A stretch of 64,000 nt of DNA from Neocallimastix lanati (nom. inval.) (taxonomy: Eukaryota; Neocallimastigomycota; Neocallimastigomycetes; Neocallimastigales; Neocallimastigaceae), in contig JACVTC010000014.1 in assembly GCA_016946835.1 (NCBI GenBank), positions 1,806,501 to 1,870,500 of the forward strand, read 5' to 3'. Both the position numbers and the translations under genes were made by a program. The notes beneath the pieces are model-generated. The model was not told the origin of the DNA, made no database searches, and was given only the letters and a program-made list of their open reading frames with translations. Positions 31,978 through 43,800 of the stretch are shown piece by piece (the first letter of the stretch is position 1; each line of letters begins with the position of its first letter).

Positions 31978-34900
31978 TCAAGCTTCTCTGTAAGCGGAGT
32001 TAAACTTTACTAAATTTTTAAAGTGAACATTCCTATCGAGTTGCTTTCCAGTCTTCTGATCGATTAGGGTTGCCGTGTTGAATTGAATTTTTAAAATTTT
32101 AAATGGTCCATTGTAATATGGTTCTAGCTTAGTGCGGCTAAAGTTTCTAACAAGAACAAGATCACCAGCTTTTAATTCTTTTCCTTTTTTCATACTTATT
32201 TGTTCTTCTCGTCTTGTTGCCCAATACTTGTTAGCATTCTTCACATTTTCGCATGCTTCTCTAGTCCATTGATAATGACGAACAAATTTTTCCATTAAAA
32301 TTTCATCATATGATTTACCTGCATTTTCAATTGTTCTTATGGCTATATCATACGGCTGTTGGTCTTCTCTTCCATATACTAATTCAAAACTAGAATGTCC
32401 AGTAGCTGTATTTTTGGTAGTTCGAAGTGCCCATAAAGCAGAAGGTAAAACTTCATCCCAATCTTGATTTTTCCTTCCTAATAAACGAAGTAATTTTCCA
32501 ATTTCTTTATTTCGATTTTCAGTAAGGCCATTTGATTCAGGGTGGTAAGTAGCTACAAATTTAACATATACATCATAAAGATCAAGAAAGATTTTAGTCA
32601 TATCAGAAGTGAATTGGACTCCATTATCAGAAGTAATAACTTGAGGCACACCATGTCTTGCAAAAACATTTATTAAAAATTTAATTATATCAGAGGAAGT
32701 TATGTTTTCAGTGGGTTCGGCTTCAACCCATTTGGTAAAGTAATCAACAGTTACTATAATATATTGATTATTATTTCTTGTTTTTGGTAACGGTCCTATA
32801 ATATCTAATCCTAAATGCACAAAGGGACCCTCCACTTTAGTTGGATGGTTTTCGGTTGGTTCTGGATATGGTTGAGGACGATTTAACTGGCATTTTTCAC
32901 AATTACTAACAATTCTTTTGATATCTTTAATCATATGATTCCAATAAAAGTTTTTCTTAAGTCTTTGATATGTTTTGTAATATCCTTCGTGGCCAATATT
33001 ATGAGCTTCTAAAATTAATTTAAACCTTTCATTTTCGTCCGTTATTAATTTTCTATAATTTCCATTGTCGATAAAGTAATCTTCACCATCAATAACAGTA
33101 AACTTTTCATTAATAAATTCCTTTATAACTTTAGATAATAATTCTTCATTATTTCCATTAGTAATTTTTGTTAATAATATCTTTCTCTCTTCCTTACTTT
33201 TCATTCTTGAAAGAGCATCAGCTAACACATTCTTTTTGCCTGATTCATATTTTATATTAATTCCAAGCATACTAGCGGTTAGACACCATCTTGTTTGCCT
33301 TGCATTCAAAGGTTCTTTATTCTTAAATAAACCAACTAATGGTTTATGATCTGTGTAAATAGTTGTAGGTAGTGGATTTCCTTCAATATAAGATTTAAAT
33401 TTAGTCATACAGTAAAACAAAGCGGTTCCTTCCAAATCTGTGATACCATAATTCTTTTCAGCTTTCTTCAAACTTCTACTTATAAAATGTATTGGATGCT
33501 CCTTACTGGTTTCTTCTTCTTTTTGTAAAAGAACTCCACCAATTCCATTATACGAAGCATCAGTTCTAATGATAAAAGGTTTGTCAAATGACGGAAATTT
33601 TAGAATAGGTGCATTGATTAATTTTTCTTTTAGGAGTTCAAAGCTTTCTTGTTGTTCTTTATTCCATTCATATTTAGTATTATTTTTCAATAATTTACAT
33701 AAAGGTGAGGTAATTTGAGCATATTTAGGAATAAAGTCACGATAATATCCTATTGCTCCTAGAAATGATCTTAATTCATGGATTGATGAAGGGGCTTCCC
33801 ACTTCTTAATAGCTGTTATTTTACTTTCCATGGGACTTAATCCTTTAGTAGTAAGTTTGTGACCTAATACATCAACTTCAGTTTGAAGAAAATGGCACTT
33901 TTCAATATTAATTTTTAACTTGTTTTCTTTAAATACTTCTAATACTTGTTTAATATGGACTAAATGTTCTTCAATATTTTTGGAATATATTAAAACATCA
34001 TCAATAAATACGTAAACAAATTCACCAATAAAAGGGAATAAAATTTTATTCATTTCTCTTTGGAAGGTTGAGGGAGCTCCAGTAAGTCCAAAAGGCATAA
34101 CCTTAAATTGATAATTTCCAAACTTAGTAGTGAAAGTGGTTACTTCAACGCTTTCTTCATCCATTAAGATTTGGTGAAAACCAGAAAATAAATCAAGAGT
34201 TGTAAATATTTTAGCTCCTCCGAGACTATCAAAAATTTCATCTATATATGGAACTGAATAAGAATCTTTTTCTGTCATATCATTGACTTTTCGGTAGTCA
34301 ATGCACAAGCGCCACTTTCCATTGTGTTTTAGAATAAGTACTACTGGAGATGACCATTCTGAACAGGATGGTTCTATCAATCCTTTCTTAATAAGCTTTG
34401 TAAGTTCTTCTTTTAAGATATCTGATTTTAATTTAGTTAACCTATAACTTCTTAATTTTACTGGCTTTGAATTTGCTTTTAAACGGATCTTATGTGGTGA
34501 AAGTTTAGAAGGAGTTAGTTCTTCTGTTGAAGTGGCAACTATGTCAATCATTTCTTTGAGAATTTTAATAATTTGTTCTTTATAATCTTTATTTAAGGTA
34601 CTTAAAAATTCATCACTCTCAATAAATTCCATTGGAGTTAATTCCTTTATAATTTCCTTTTCATTATTCGTTTCTTTAACTTTTCTAATAGTGCAAATTA
34701 TACTTTCTTCATCATAATATTGATTATTTATTTTAGCTATTTCTTCGTATTCACTTTCTGACAAAAGTTTACATAAACTGTTTAAGGTCGGATGAATAAA
34801 TAAACAATGATCGATTTGAGTTTTAAAGTTTATTAACATATCATAAAAAGAGTCTTCTTTCTCAATAATTCTAAAGTCCGCATTAAATTCATAATTATTA

Positions 34901-35793
34901 ATTTTTACTGGTAATCGAACAATAATTCCTTCCGAGTATTCTTCATCTTGTGTTGCTAGTTGGATTCTTCCACGACTTTTTCCAACTGTTTCATATTCAC
35001 CAGGTAATTTATCAAAATACTGCTTAGTAACGATGCTTAGGTTACTACAAGAATCAATTAAAAGTTTTCCTAGTACTCCGTCAACACTTGCATCAACCAT
35101 TGCTAAGTCTTCTTCGGCCACTTCATTACTTTTACTTATGTAGCTATGATCATAGTTATTTACTAATAAAGTTCGTGCTATTACATTGTCTACAGTCCCA
35201 ATTATTTTAGACTTTTCTAACTTTAAACCTTGAGTTAATTGTGAACGAATTTTCGGACATGCATTCAAGAGTTGACCTATCGTAATACTGGATTTAAGAT
35301 TATTTAAATCATCCATAATATTGTAAGGTTCTTTATTATTCATCATTTTGATATTCCTTTTTACTAACTGAGTATTTTCATTATTAGTTTCTTTAGTTTT
35401 TGTTGAAATTAATTTTTCCAAAGTATTAGTTTTATTTTGTTGATTATCTTTATTCATTTCTAGATCTTCTATTTCATTATCGATTACAAGTATATCTTCA
35501 GATTCAACTTTTTCCTTTCCTTTTGATGAATAATTGTTGTTTTCTTCTTTACTTTCTCTTACTCTTGTTATATTTCTTAATTCCTTTTCTTTTTGTTTTT
35601 CTTTGTTAATATTTGGTTGAGTTAAAATTGAAGGAAGTATTTGATTTTTATAAACTTTATTTGGTTTATTATGTAGCTCATTTTCTTTCTTCTTTCTTAA
35701 AGCAGGAGTTGCGAAAGGACGTGGATTATCTTTTAAACTTTTATGTACTTTCTTGGAATTATTTTCTTCTTTTTCGCTGTTATTATCATTCAT
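31978..35793 (-). CDS. pol: Pol of D
   Basis: 1271 codons, almost identical to B1 pol with a handful of substitutions, for example in the linker and around the RT connection. Retropepsin Asp-Ser-Cys, RT Phe-Ile-Asp-Asp, RNase H, integrase HHCC and DDE, and SH3-like C terminus are all present. Expressed by -1 frameshift from gag, by the conserved signal. Confidence 0.92.
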   Translation of the reverse strand: MNDNNSEKEENNSKKVHKSLKDNPRPFATPALRKKKENELHNKPNKVYKNQILPSILTQPNINKEKQKEKELRNITRVRESKEENNNYSSKGKEKVESEDILVIDNEIEDLEMNKDNQQNKTNTLEKLISTKTKETNNENTQLVKRNIKMMNNKEPYNIMDDLNNLKSSITIGQLLNACPKIRSQLTQGLKLEKSKIIGTVDNVIARTLLVNNYDHSYISKSNEVAEEDLAMVDASVDGVLGKLLIDSCSNLSIVTKQYFDKLPGEYETVGKSRGRIQLATQDEEYSEGIIVRLPVKINNYEFNADFRIIEKEDSFYDMLINFKTQIDHCLFIHPTLNSLCKLLSESEYEEIAKINNQYYDEESIICTIRKVKETNNEKEIIKELTPMEFIESDEFLSTLNKDYKEQIIKILKEMIDIVATSTEELTPSKLSPHKIRLKANSKPVKLRSYRLTKLKSDILKEELTKLIKKGLIEPSCSEWSSPVVLILKHNGKWRLCIDYRKVNDMTEKDSYSVPYIDEIFDSLGGAKIFTTLDLFSGFHQILMDEESVEVTTFTTKFGNYQFKVMPFGLTGAPSTFQREMNKILFPFIGEFVYVFIDDVLIYSKNIEEHLVHIKQVLEVFKENKLKINIEKCHFLQTEVDVLGHKLTTKGLSPMESKITAIKKWEAPSSIHELRSFLGAIGYYRDFIPKYAQITSPLCKLLKNNTKYEWNKEQQESFELLKEKLINAPILKFPSFDKPFIIRTDASYNGIGGVLLQKEEETSKEHPIHFISRSLKKAEKNYGITDLEGTALFYCMTKFKSYIEGNPLPTTIYTDHKPLVGLFKNKEPLNARQTRWCLTASMLGINIKYESGKKNVLADALSRMKSKEERKILLTKITNGNNEELLSKVIKEFINEKFTVIDGEDYFIDNGNYRKLITDENERFKLILEAHNIGHEGYYKTYQRLKKNFYWNHMIKDIKRIVSNCEKCQLNRPQPYPEPTENHPTKVEGPFVHLGLDIIGPLPKTRNNNQYIIVTVDYFTKWVEAEPTENITSSDIIKFLINVFARHGVPQVITSDNGVQFTSDMTKIFLDLYDVYVKFVATYHPESNGLTENRNKEIGKLLRLLGRKNQDWDEVLPSALWALRTTKNTATGHSSFELVYGREDQQPYDIAIRTIENAGKSYDEILMEKFVRHYQWTREACENVKNANKYWATRREEQISMKKGKELKAGDLVLVRNFSRTKLEPYYNGPFKILKIQFNTATLIDQKTGKQLDRNVHFKNLVKFNSAYREA

Positions 35794-35954
35794 TTTTCTT
35801 TTTATAGCATTAATAATGATATCATCCTCACTTTCAGTTGTGTCACTAAAATCAGATTCTTCAGATTCTTCATTAAAGGAATTATTATCAATTGGAGTAT
35901 TCTTAGTAAAAGTATTATTTTGTAAATTATTTAATGAAGCTATTGTTTTGTCAT

Positions 35955-35988
35955 TGGGAGTGCTTCTGCTCCCATTTAGAAGTTTAAA
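35955..35988 (-). promoter_or_regulatory. -1 frameshift signal of D
   Basis: Heptamer TTTAAAC (plus-strand GTTTAAA 35982-35988) in the gag frame, stop at 35976-35978, hairpin TGGGAG/CTCCCA at 35955-35974. Confidence 0.85.
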
Positions 35989-36887
35989 GACTTTTTGGAA
36001 TATATTTCTTTTTTATTTTTTTCCATAATCTTATTTAATTGAGGGCAATAGTATGAGTAATGACCTTCTTCCTTACAGAAGAAGCAAGTTTTAACAGATA
36101 AATTTCTCATTTTCTGGGTTGATTCTTCTATAATATCTTGAGGTTTCAGTTTATTATTTGTTTGACTTGTTTGGAAAGTTTCGTTTCTTCTTTTAGGATA
36201 AAGTCTTGAAGTAGTACTGTTTTGATTATTTTGATTATGCTGGGAATTATTAACATTATAGGTATTAATATTATTGTTCCTTACAGAAAGTCTATCTACT
36301 TTCTCGGCAATTTTGAAAGCTTTCTCCATACTTATATCATCTTTAAGGGATAATTTCTTCCAGGCTTCATAATTATTTTGAATAGAATCAATATAATCTA
36401 GTACACCAATGCGCTTTCTTCTCTTTTTATCAAGTTTAGTGTACAAAGTTCTATATCTTACATTAAAGTCTTTAATCTTTTCGTTTCTTTTAATTCGCAT
36501 TGCACGAAGTTCTTTAAGAAGTAAATTTTGGTCTTCTTTAATACCGTAAAAATTTTCAAGACTTGAAATAATTTTTCCAAGAGAAGGAAATTTAATATCA
36601 TCATCAACATTTTCTTCTTCATCATCTTCTTCTTCTTCATCTGATGAATCATCACTTTCATCATCACTATCTTCTCCCAAATCTTCAATAACGCGTTGTA
36701 CTTCACCAGAGCTGGTAAGTAAACAAGCATTAAATATTGTTTCTGGATCTGTAATACCTTGTATCTTGATCCAAAGTTTTAATCCAGTAGCCCAGGACTT
36801 AATATCTAAATTGTCCTTGCTAAGTTTCACAATATCTCTTAATTCTTTTTTCAATTCTTTAAAGCTCAAAGTTGTTTCCTTGGACAT
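35976..36887 (-). CDS. gag: Gag of D
   Basis: 303 residues. The frame is open to 36953, but the first ATG is at 36887 (MSKETTLSFKEL), which aligns with the B1 start. Acidic tract, Asn/Gln-rich linker and zinc knuckle CFFCKEEGHYSYYC as in B1. Confidence 0.88.
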   Translation of the reverse strand: MSKETTLSFKELKKELRDIVKLSKDNLDIKSWATGLKLWIKIQGITDPETIFNACLLTSSGEVQRVIEDLGEDSDDESDDSSDEEEEDDEEENVDDDIKFPSLGKIISSLENFYGIKEDQNLLLKELRAMRIKRNEKIKDFNVRYRTLYTKLDKKRRKRIGVLDYIDSIQNNYEAWKKLSLKDDISMEKAFKIAEKVDRLSVRNNNINTYNVNNSQHNQNNQNSTTSRLYPKRRNETFQTSQTNNKLKPQDIIEESTQKMRNLSVKTCFFCKEEGHYSYYCPQLNKIMEKNKKEIYSKKSLNF

Positions 36888-38394
36888 TTTGTTTAAATAT
36901 TTCTTGTTGTATATTAATGAGGTGATTAAATAAGAATAAATTTGGAAATACAACTTTAAAAATATAATTTAATAGGTAATTTAATATCGAATCAATTTTT
37001 AAAACAATATATTTTAGTAACTTTTGAAAATAATAATTTTATTTGCTTTCTTTAGTAGATATAAGCTCGAAATCTTTTTCGACAACTTAGTAGAAATTAT
37101 AAAGCACGAGGTTCTTTTCGACTACTTTATTAAGAATAACTTTTAAGTTCGAAATCTTTATCGACAACTTAATAGAATAATTTTTAAGTTCGAAATCTTT
37201 ATCGACAACTTAATAGAATAATTTTTAAGTTCGAAATCTTTATCGACAACTTAATAGAATAATTTTAAGTTCGAAATCTTTATCGACAACTTAATAGAAT
37301 AATTTTAAGTTCGAAATCTTTATCGACAACTTAATAGAATATTTTTCAAGCTCGAAATCTTTATCGACCACTTGAATTTTGTAATTTAGTATATTTGTAG
37401 TAATAAATTTAGAAGCAAAGTTTTATTTATTATTTTCACCTTTCAAAAATTTTTCTTTTTAAACGATAAATATTGTATTGTTATAGCTAATAAAATTATT
37501 AATTAATTATAATTATTAAATACAAAAAAATAATCTTTATTGTCGTACAATCTGATAGTACACACTGTCTGACGTGCAGCTTACCTAATGGTGTCATGCC
37601 ACGCGTGTGCCACGATTACTATATTCAATATAAAATATAGCAGTTCAGAGCCCACTAGCCCAATTACTATGTAGGATAAACTTAATCTGATAATCTATGT
37701 ACGGAATAAAAAAAATTTTAAAAGTATTCAATAATATTTTTATTAACTAATAAAAATTAACTAAAAACACAATATTTTCAAAGTAAATTAAGATTCTTTT
37801 ACAGGAATTATTAAACAAATAAAGTATCAGTAATAAAAAAAAAATAAAAAAAATTTAAATGGCGAAGTTAGCCAAAGTCTGATACTTTATATAATAAAGT
37901 GCCTTATAACTAGCACAAAGAAAAATAAAAAAAAATATAAAAAAAAAAAAAACAATCTTACGCCTTCGGTGACGTAAGCTCCTTATTCGCCAGTGCTTGG
38001 AAAGTACCCGCACCTTCGTGTGTTGAAACGTTGAAGGCTGAACTATTATTACCGGGTCGGTAACCAAATACCTTCGTCTACTTTCCAATTAATTCCCAAA
38101 ATAACTATTATCCAATAACCTACTATGAATAATAGATATTTTGTTGTTTTCTGGAAATACACTGTGTATGAGCTCTATCCGCTCCTTGTTATAATTTTAC
38201 AAGATTTGGTTTTTTTAGAATCTTAATTTTACTTATTTAAAAAAAAATTTTTTTTATATATATATCAAACAAGCGCCATAGGTTAATCAAAGGATTAACG
38301 ACTTACTTGTTTATCAATATAAAATAAAAAAAAATTAAAAAAAAATCTATGTTATTTACTATTATTTCTATTTAATTCCCCGATATCTCCACCA
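36888..38394 (-). other. Leader of D with primer-binding site
   Basis: No gene. Tandem hairpin repeats, about eight units (37062-37373), leader block 2 (about 37540-37705, donor-like GT at 37584-37583), leader block 1 with the 40-nt motif (37954-37993), and the primer site TGGTGGAGATATCGGGGA (38377-38394). Confidence 0.75.
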
Positions 38395-38400
38395 TATAAA

Positions 38401-38702
38401 TGTTAAGGTTTTAGAGAATTAAATAAAAATAAAGTAAGGAAACACAAATTTTATTTATTTATTTATTATTTTTATTTATAAATTTATTTGATTTTATTTG
38501 ATGATTTTTAAAAATTGGTAGCAAAATTTACAACTATTTATACTTTTTTTCAAGGCATAAAAGTTGTTCTTGCCACTAAATTACATTTTATTTATTTTTT
38601 TTTTTTTATAAAAACTATTAAATTTAAATTGAATTTTATAATCAATTATATAAAATTTAATTATAACAATATAAATAAAATACATTTATAATATTAATAA
38701 AA

Positions 38703-38739
<37 letters not shown>

Positions 38740-39227
38740 TATCTAAAATATTATTAATAAGGATTTATTTAATTGGCTATAAATTTTTATTACAATCTGT
38801 TAAAATATTCAAATAAAAATAAAAATACTATTCTAATATAAAGGTTTTTAATAAAATAAAATATTTTTCAATATAAAATAAAACATTTCGATATAAAATT
38901 TTATAATAAAAGTTAAAATATAATATATAAATTTTTAATCATCAATATATAAAAATATTATTAATACAAATTTTCATTATTAATATAAAAAATAAAAAAA
39001 TTAAGATTTATTATTAATATTGCTAATATAAGTTTTAAATATATAAAAATATTACTATTAATATAAGATTTAATATAAAATTATAAAGTTTAATATAATT
39101 TTTGATTTAATTTTTAATCTTTGAATTTAAAAATTTATTAAAGTACAAAAATAATAATGTACACATAATGTATTAGAAATAAATCGTAGATTTAATTAAG
39201 AATGCATTATTTAGTACATTCTTATCA
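38401..39227 (-). repeat. 5' LTR of D
   Basis: 827 bp, partner of 31122-31959. Ends CTTATCA, then CAAT and a solo LTR. Confidence 0.9.
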
Positions 39228-39231
39228 CAAT

Positions 39232-39530
39232 TGTTAAGGTTTTAGAGAATTAAATAAAAATAAAGTAAGAAACACAAATTTTATTTATTTATTTATTTAT
39301 TTTATTAAATTTATTTGATTTTATTTGATTTTTTTTTAAAAATTGGTAGCAAAATTTACAACTATTTATACTTTTTTTCAAGGCATAAAAGTTGTTCTTG
39401 CCACTAAATTACATTTTATTTATTTTTTTTTTTTTATAAAAACTATTAAATTTAAATTGAATTTTATAATCAATTATATAAAATTTAATTATAACAATAT
39501 AAATAAAATACATTTATAATATTAATAAAA

Positions 39531-39569
<39 letters not shown>

Positions 39570-40053
39570 TATCTAAAATATTATTAATAAGGATTTATTT
39601 AATTGGCTATAAATTTTTATTACAATCTGTTAAAATATTCAAATAAAAATAAAAATACTATTCTAATATAAAGGTTTTTAATAAAATAAAATATTTTTCA
39701 ATATAAAATAAAACATTTCGATATAAAATTTTATAATAAAAAGTTAAAATATAATATATAAATTTTTAATTATCAATATATAAAAATATTATTAATATAA
39801 ATTTTCATTATTAATATAAAAAAAAAATAAGATTTATTATTAATATTGCTAATATAAGTTTTAAATATATAAAAATATTACTATTAATATAAGATTTAAT
39901 ATAAAAATATAAAGTTTAATATAATTTTTGATTTAATTTTTGATCTTTGGATTTAAAAATTTATTAAAGTACAAAAATAATAATGTACACATAATGTATT
40001 AGAAATAAATCGTAGATTTAATTAAGAATGCATTATTTAGTACATTCTTATCA
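39232..40053 (-). repeat. Solo LTR of family B/D
   Basis: 822 bp, TGTTAAGG…CTTATCA, with CAAT on each side (39228-39231 and 40054-40057). This indicates a separate insertion reduced to one LTR by LTR-LTR recombination, not a third LTR of D. Its U3 half is the subtype found in the 3' LTR of B2. Confidence 0.88.
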
Positions 40054-40057
40054 CAAT

Positions 40058-40845
40058 TGTTATGGTTCATATAATTTTAGGAATATAATAATAACTAACA
40101 CAAATAATAAAATTACAATAAAAAAAATAATTTGTTTTAAAATCAATATTTATTTATTTAAATTTATAAAAGAAAAATAATAATATAATTATTTATTTAA
40201 TAAAAAGAAAGTTATTGATTATATTTTATTTCACTAAAAATTACATGTATTTATATTTTTTTATCAAATTAAAATTTGTAAAGCCTAACTATTTCTTAAT
40301 AAACTAATTACTAATTATTTTAATAAATAAAACATTTAAATTGAAATTGAATTATTATTTTAGTTAATAATATTATTGTTATAAATATTAGTTTTATATT
40401 ATTGAATTATTAATTATTTAATAATAGTTTAATATTAATATATATAAAATAAAAATAAAGAGATTATACAGAATATTTTAATTGTGGTTTAGTTAAATTT
40501 AGTAATTAAAAATAAATTTAAATTGATAACGAAAATTGTAATAACTAATTAAATAGATTTGATTATTTTCAATATATCATATTACAAAAGAAATATAATA
40601 TTAATATATTAAGTGGGCAAGGACAATATTCTTGGCTAAAGATTTTTAATACATTATAATGGAATCGGATCGATAATTCAAAAAGGAATTATAAGTTAAT
40701 TGGTGATTTATTAACATAAGATTTCTATTTAGTAATATTTGAAGAATATTGGAAAGTTCCAATTATATAGAATAGAATAATCTATAAGGTTAGAATAATT
40801 TATATTATTCTAGCACAATTAGTATTATTTGTTCATTCTGTATTA
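40058..40845 (-). repeat. 3' LTR of E
   Basis: 788 bp, TGTTATGG…CTGTATTA on the plus strand; in sense it starts TAATACAG, not TG. Confidence 0.9.
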
Positions 40846-40868
40846 AGATGCCCCCGCTAAGACTCAAG

Positions 40869-43800
40869 CTAGGTAGAAGCTGAGTTAAACTTGACAATAT
40901 TTTTCAAATGAACATTACGATTCATTTGTATATTAGTAGCAGGGTCCGCTAAAGTGACTGTATTGAATTGTTTCTTTACCACTTTCATAGGTCCAACAAA
41001 GTAAGGTTCTAATTTAGCTCGATTAAAGTTTCTTACTAGTACTAAATCACCTGGTTTTATTCTTTTAGCTTGATTCATACTGGTCTTTTCTTCTCTCCTA
41101 GTAGCCCAATATTTCGAAGCATTTTTGATATTAGATGCGGCCTCCATTACCCATTGGTAGTGTGATACAAATTTTTCCAGTAGAATTTCGTCAGAAGACT
41201 TATTTATACCCTTAGTTGGTCTGGCAGCAATGTCAAAAGGTTGTTGGTCCTCCCTTCCATAAACTAATTCAAAACTTGAATGGTTGGTGATTGAGTTTTT
41301 AGTAGTTCTTAAAGCCCAAAGTGCAGATGGTAAAATTTCATCCCATTCTTTGTGTTGTTGTCCTAGTAATCGTAATAATTTTCCAATTTCTTTATTACGA
41401 TTCTCAACTAAACCATTGCTTTCAGGATGATATGGAGTGATAAATTTAACATATACATCATATAAATCAAGGAAGATTTTTGTCATATCTGATGTAAATT
41501 GTGTTCCATTATCAGTAGTGATAATTTGAGGTACACCGTGTCGAGCAAATACATTAATTAAAAATTTTATCACATCCTGAGAAGTAACATTTTCAGTGGG
41601 CTCTGCCTCAACCCATTTAGTAAAATAATCAACAACAACGATTATATATTGATTATTATTTCTGGTTTTACTTAGAGGTCCTATAATGTCCAATCCTAAG
41701 TGTGTAAATGGTCCTTCCACTTCAGTTGGTTTATCTTCCGTTGGTTCAGGGTATGGTTGAGATTTATTTAATTGACATTTTTCACATTTACCTATAATTC
41801 GCTTAATGTCATTAACCATATTGTTCCAATAGTAGCTCTTTTTCAAACGTTGGTATGTCTTGTAATAGCCTTCGTGTCCTATACTGTGTGCTTGAAAAAT
41901 TAATTGAAGTTTTTCTTTTGTATCTGTAACTAATTTTCTATAATTATTGCCATCAACAAAGTAGTCCACACCATCAATTGTCGTAAATTTTTCTTCAATA
42001 AATTCCTTAATGGTTCTTGAAAGCAGGTTTTCATCTTGTTCCTTGATAATTTGTGTTGTTAAGACAACTTTTTCTTTTTCATTTTTCATTCTTGATAAAG
42101 CATCTGCGACAACATTATTCTTTCCAGTTTCATATCGTAAATCAATTCCTAACATACTGACAGTCAAACACCATCTAGTATGACGAGAATTTTGTGGTTC
42201 CTTACTTTTAAGTAATCCGATTAATGGTCTATGATCTGTATATACTATAGTTTGCTTAGGATTTCCCATAATATAAGATTTTAATTTATTAATACAGTAA
42301 ATTAGAGCAGCACCTTCTAGATCCGTAATTCCATAATTCTTTTCCGATTTAGATAAACTTCTACTAATATAATGAACCGGATGCTCCTTTCCAGTTTCAT
42401 CATCCTTTTGTAAAAGCACACCGCCTATTCCATCATAGGAAGCATCTGTTCTTATAATAAATTCTCTATCAAATCTAGGAAATCTTAATATTGGGGCATT
42501 GATTAATCTTTCCTTAAGAATTTTAAAACTTTCTTCTTGTTCCTTTTTCCATTCAAACTTAACACCTTTTCTTAATAGAGTGCAAAGAGGAGCAGTAACT
42601 TTTGCAAAGTCCTTAATAAAGTTTCTATAATATCCAATGGCTCCTAAAAATGATCGAAGTTCATGAATGTTAGAGGGAACCTTCCATTCTTTAATAGCTT
42701 CAACTTTGTTTTCCAATGGACTTAAACCTTCTGAGGATACTTTATGTCCAAATACTTCTACTTCAGTTTGCATGAAAGAACACTTTTCGATATTGATTTT
42801 TAACTTATGTTCCTTGAATATTTCTAAGACTTGTTTAAGATGTTCTAGGTGTTCTTCTTCAGTTCTTGAGTAGATTAAAATATCATCGATAAAGTTATAG
42901 GCACATTTTCCTATTAAGGGAAATAGTATACGGTTCATTTCTCTTTGGAATGTAGCTGGAGCACCTGTTAAACCGAAGGGCATTACCTTGAATTGGTAGT
43001 TTCCGAACTTAGTTGTAAAGGTAGTGATTTCAACACTATCATCATCCATTAATATTTGATGATATCCGGAATAAAGATCTAATGATGAGAAGATTTTTGC
43101 TCCATCTAAGCTATCAAAAATTTCCTCAATATTTGGTAAAGAATAAGAATCCTTCTTAGTTGCTTCATTTACTTTCCTATAGTCAATACACAGGCGCCAT
43201 TTACCGTTCTTTTTAGGCACAAGTACTACTGGTGATGACCATTCTGAACATGAAGGTTCAATTAATCGTTTATATATGAGTTTGGTTAATTCTTCTTTTA
43301 AGATATCTGTTTTTAATTTACTAAGTCGATAAAATTTTTGTTTAATAGGTTTAACTCCTTCCTTAAGAATAATTTTGTGTGGTGATAAATCTGAAGGTGT
43401 TAATTCTTCAGAAGAAGTTGCAATTATATCAATATATTCTTCAAGTAATTTAGTAATAGCTTCTCTATAATTTGAATTAATTGTACTTTGAAAAACTGTG
43501 TCATATATATATTTTATGGGTGGTAATCCTTCAATCGTTTTCAATTGTTGCTTAGCTTCTTGGTGATTCAATGCTTTGATTACACATAATAATTTTTCTT
43601 CGTCATCATATTCATTATTAATAGGTGCAATTTCTTCAATTAAACCTTGATCATTAAATCGACAAAGACTATATCTAATTGGATGTATAAATAACTGGTT
43701 ATCAATTTGAGTTTTGAGGTTGATTAATATATCATAGAATGGATCCTCCTTGTCTATAATTCTACACGTAACAAGTAGTTCTAGTTCATTAATTTTTACG

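Larger units (their letters stand above)
31122..39227 (-). mobile_element. Element D: family B retrotransposon, looks whole
   Basis: 8.1 kb with LTRs 31122-31959 and 38401-39227, which differ mainly in homopolymer length. gag and pol are open and the primer site, both leader blocks and frameshift signal are intact. CAAT flanks both ends (31118-31121 and 39228-39231), matching a target-site duplication. Protein sequence is nearly identical to B1. Confidence 0.93.

Noticed and set aside
37062-37373. CRISPR-like array
   Set aside because: Units are contiguous tandem repeats without unique spacers, in a eukaryotic retrotransposon leader.
38401-40053. D as a tandem dimer sharing three LTRs
   Set aside because: The extra LTR is separated from D by its own CAAT and has a different U3 subtype, so it is a separate insertion reduced to a solo LTR.
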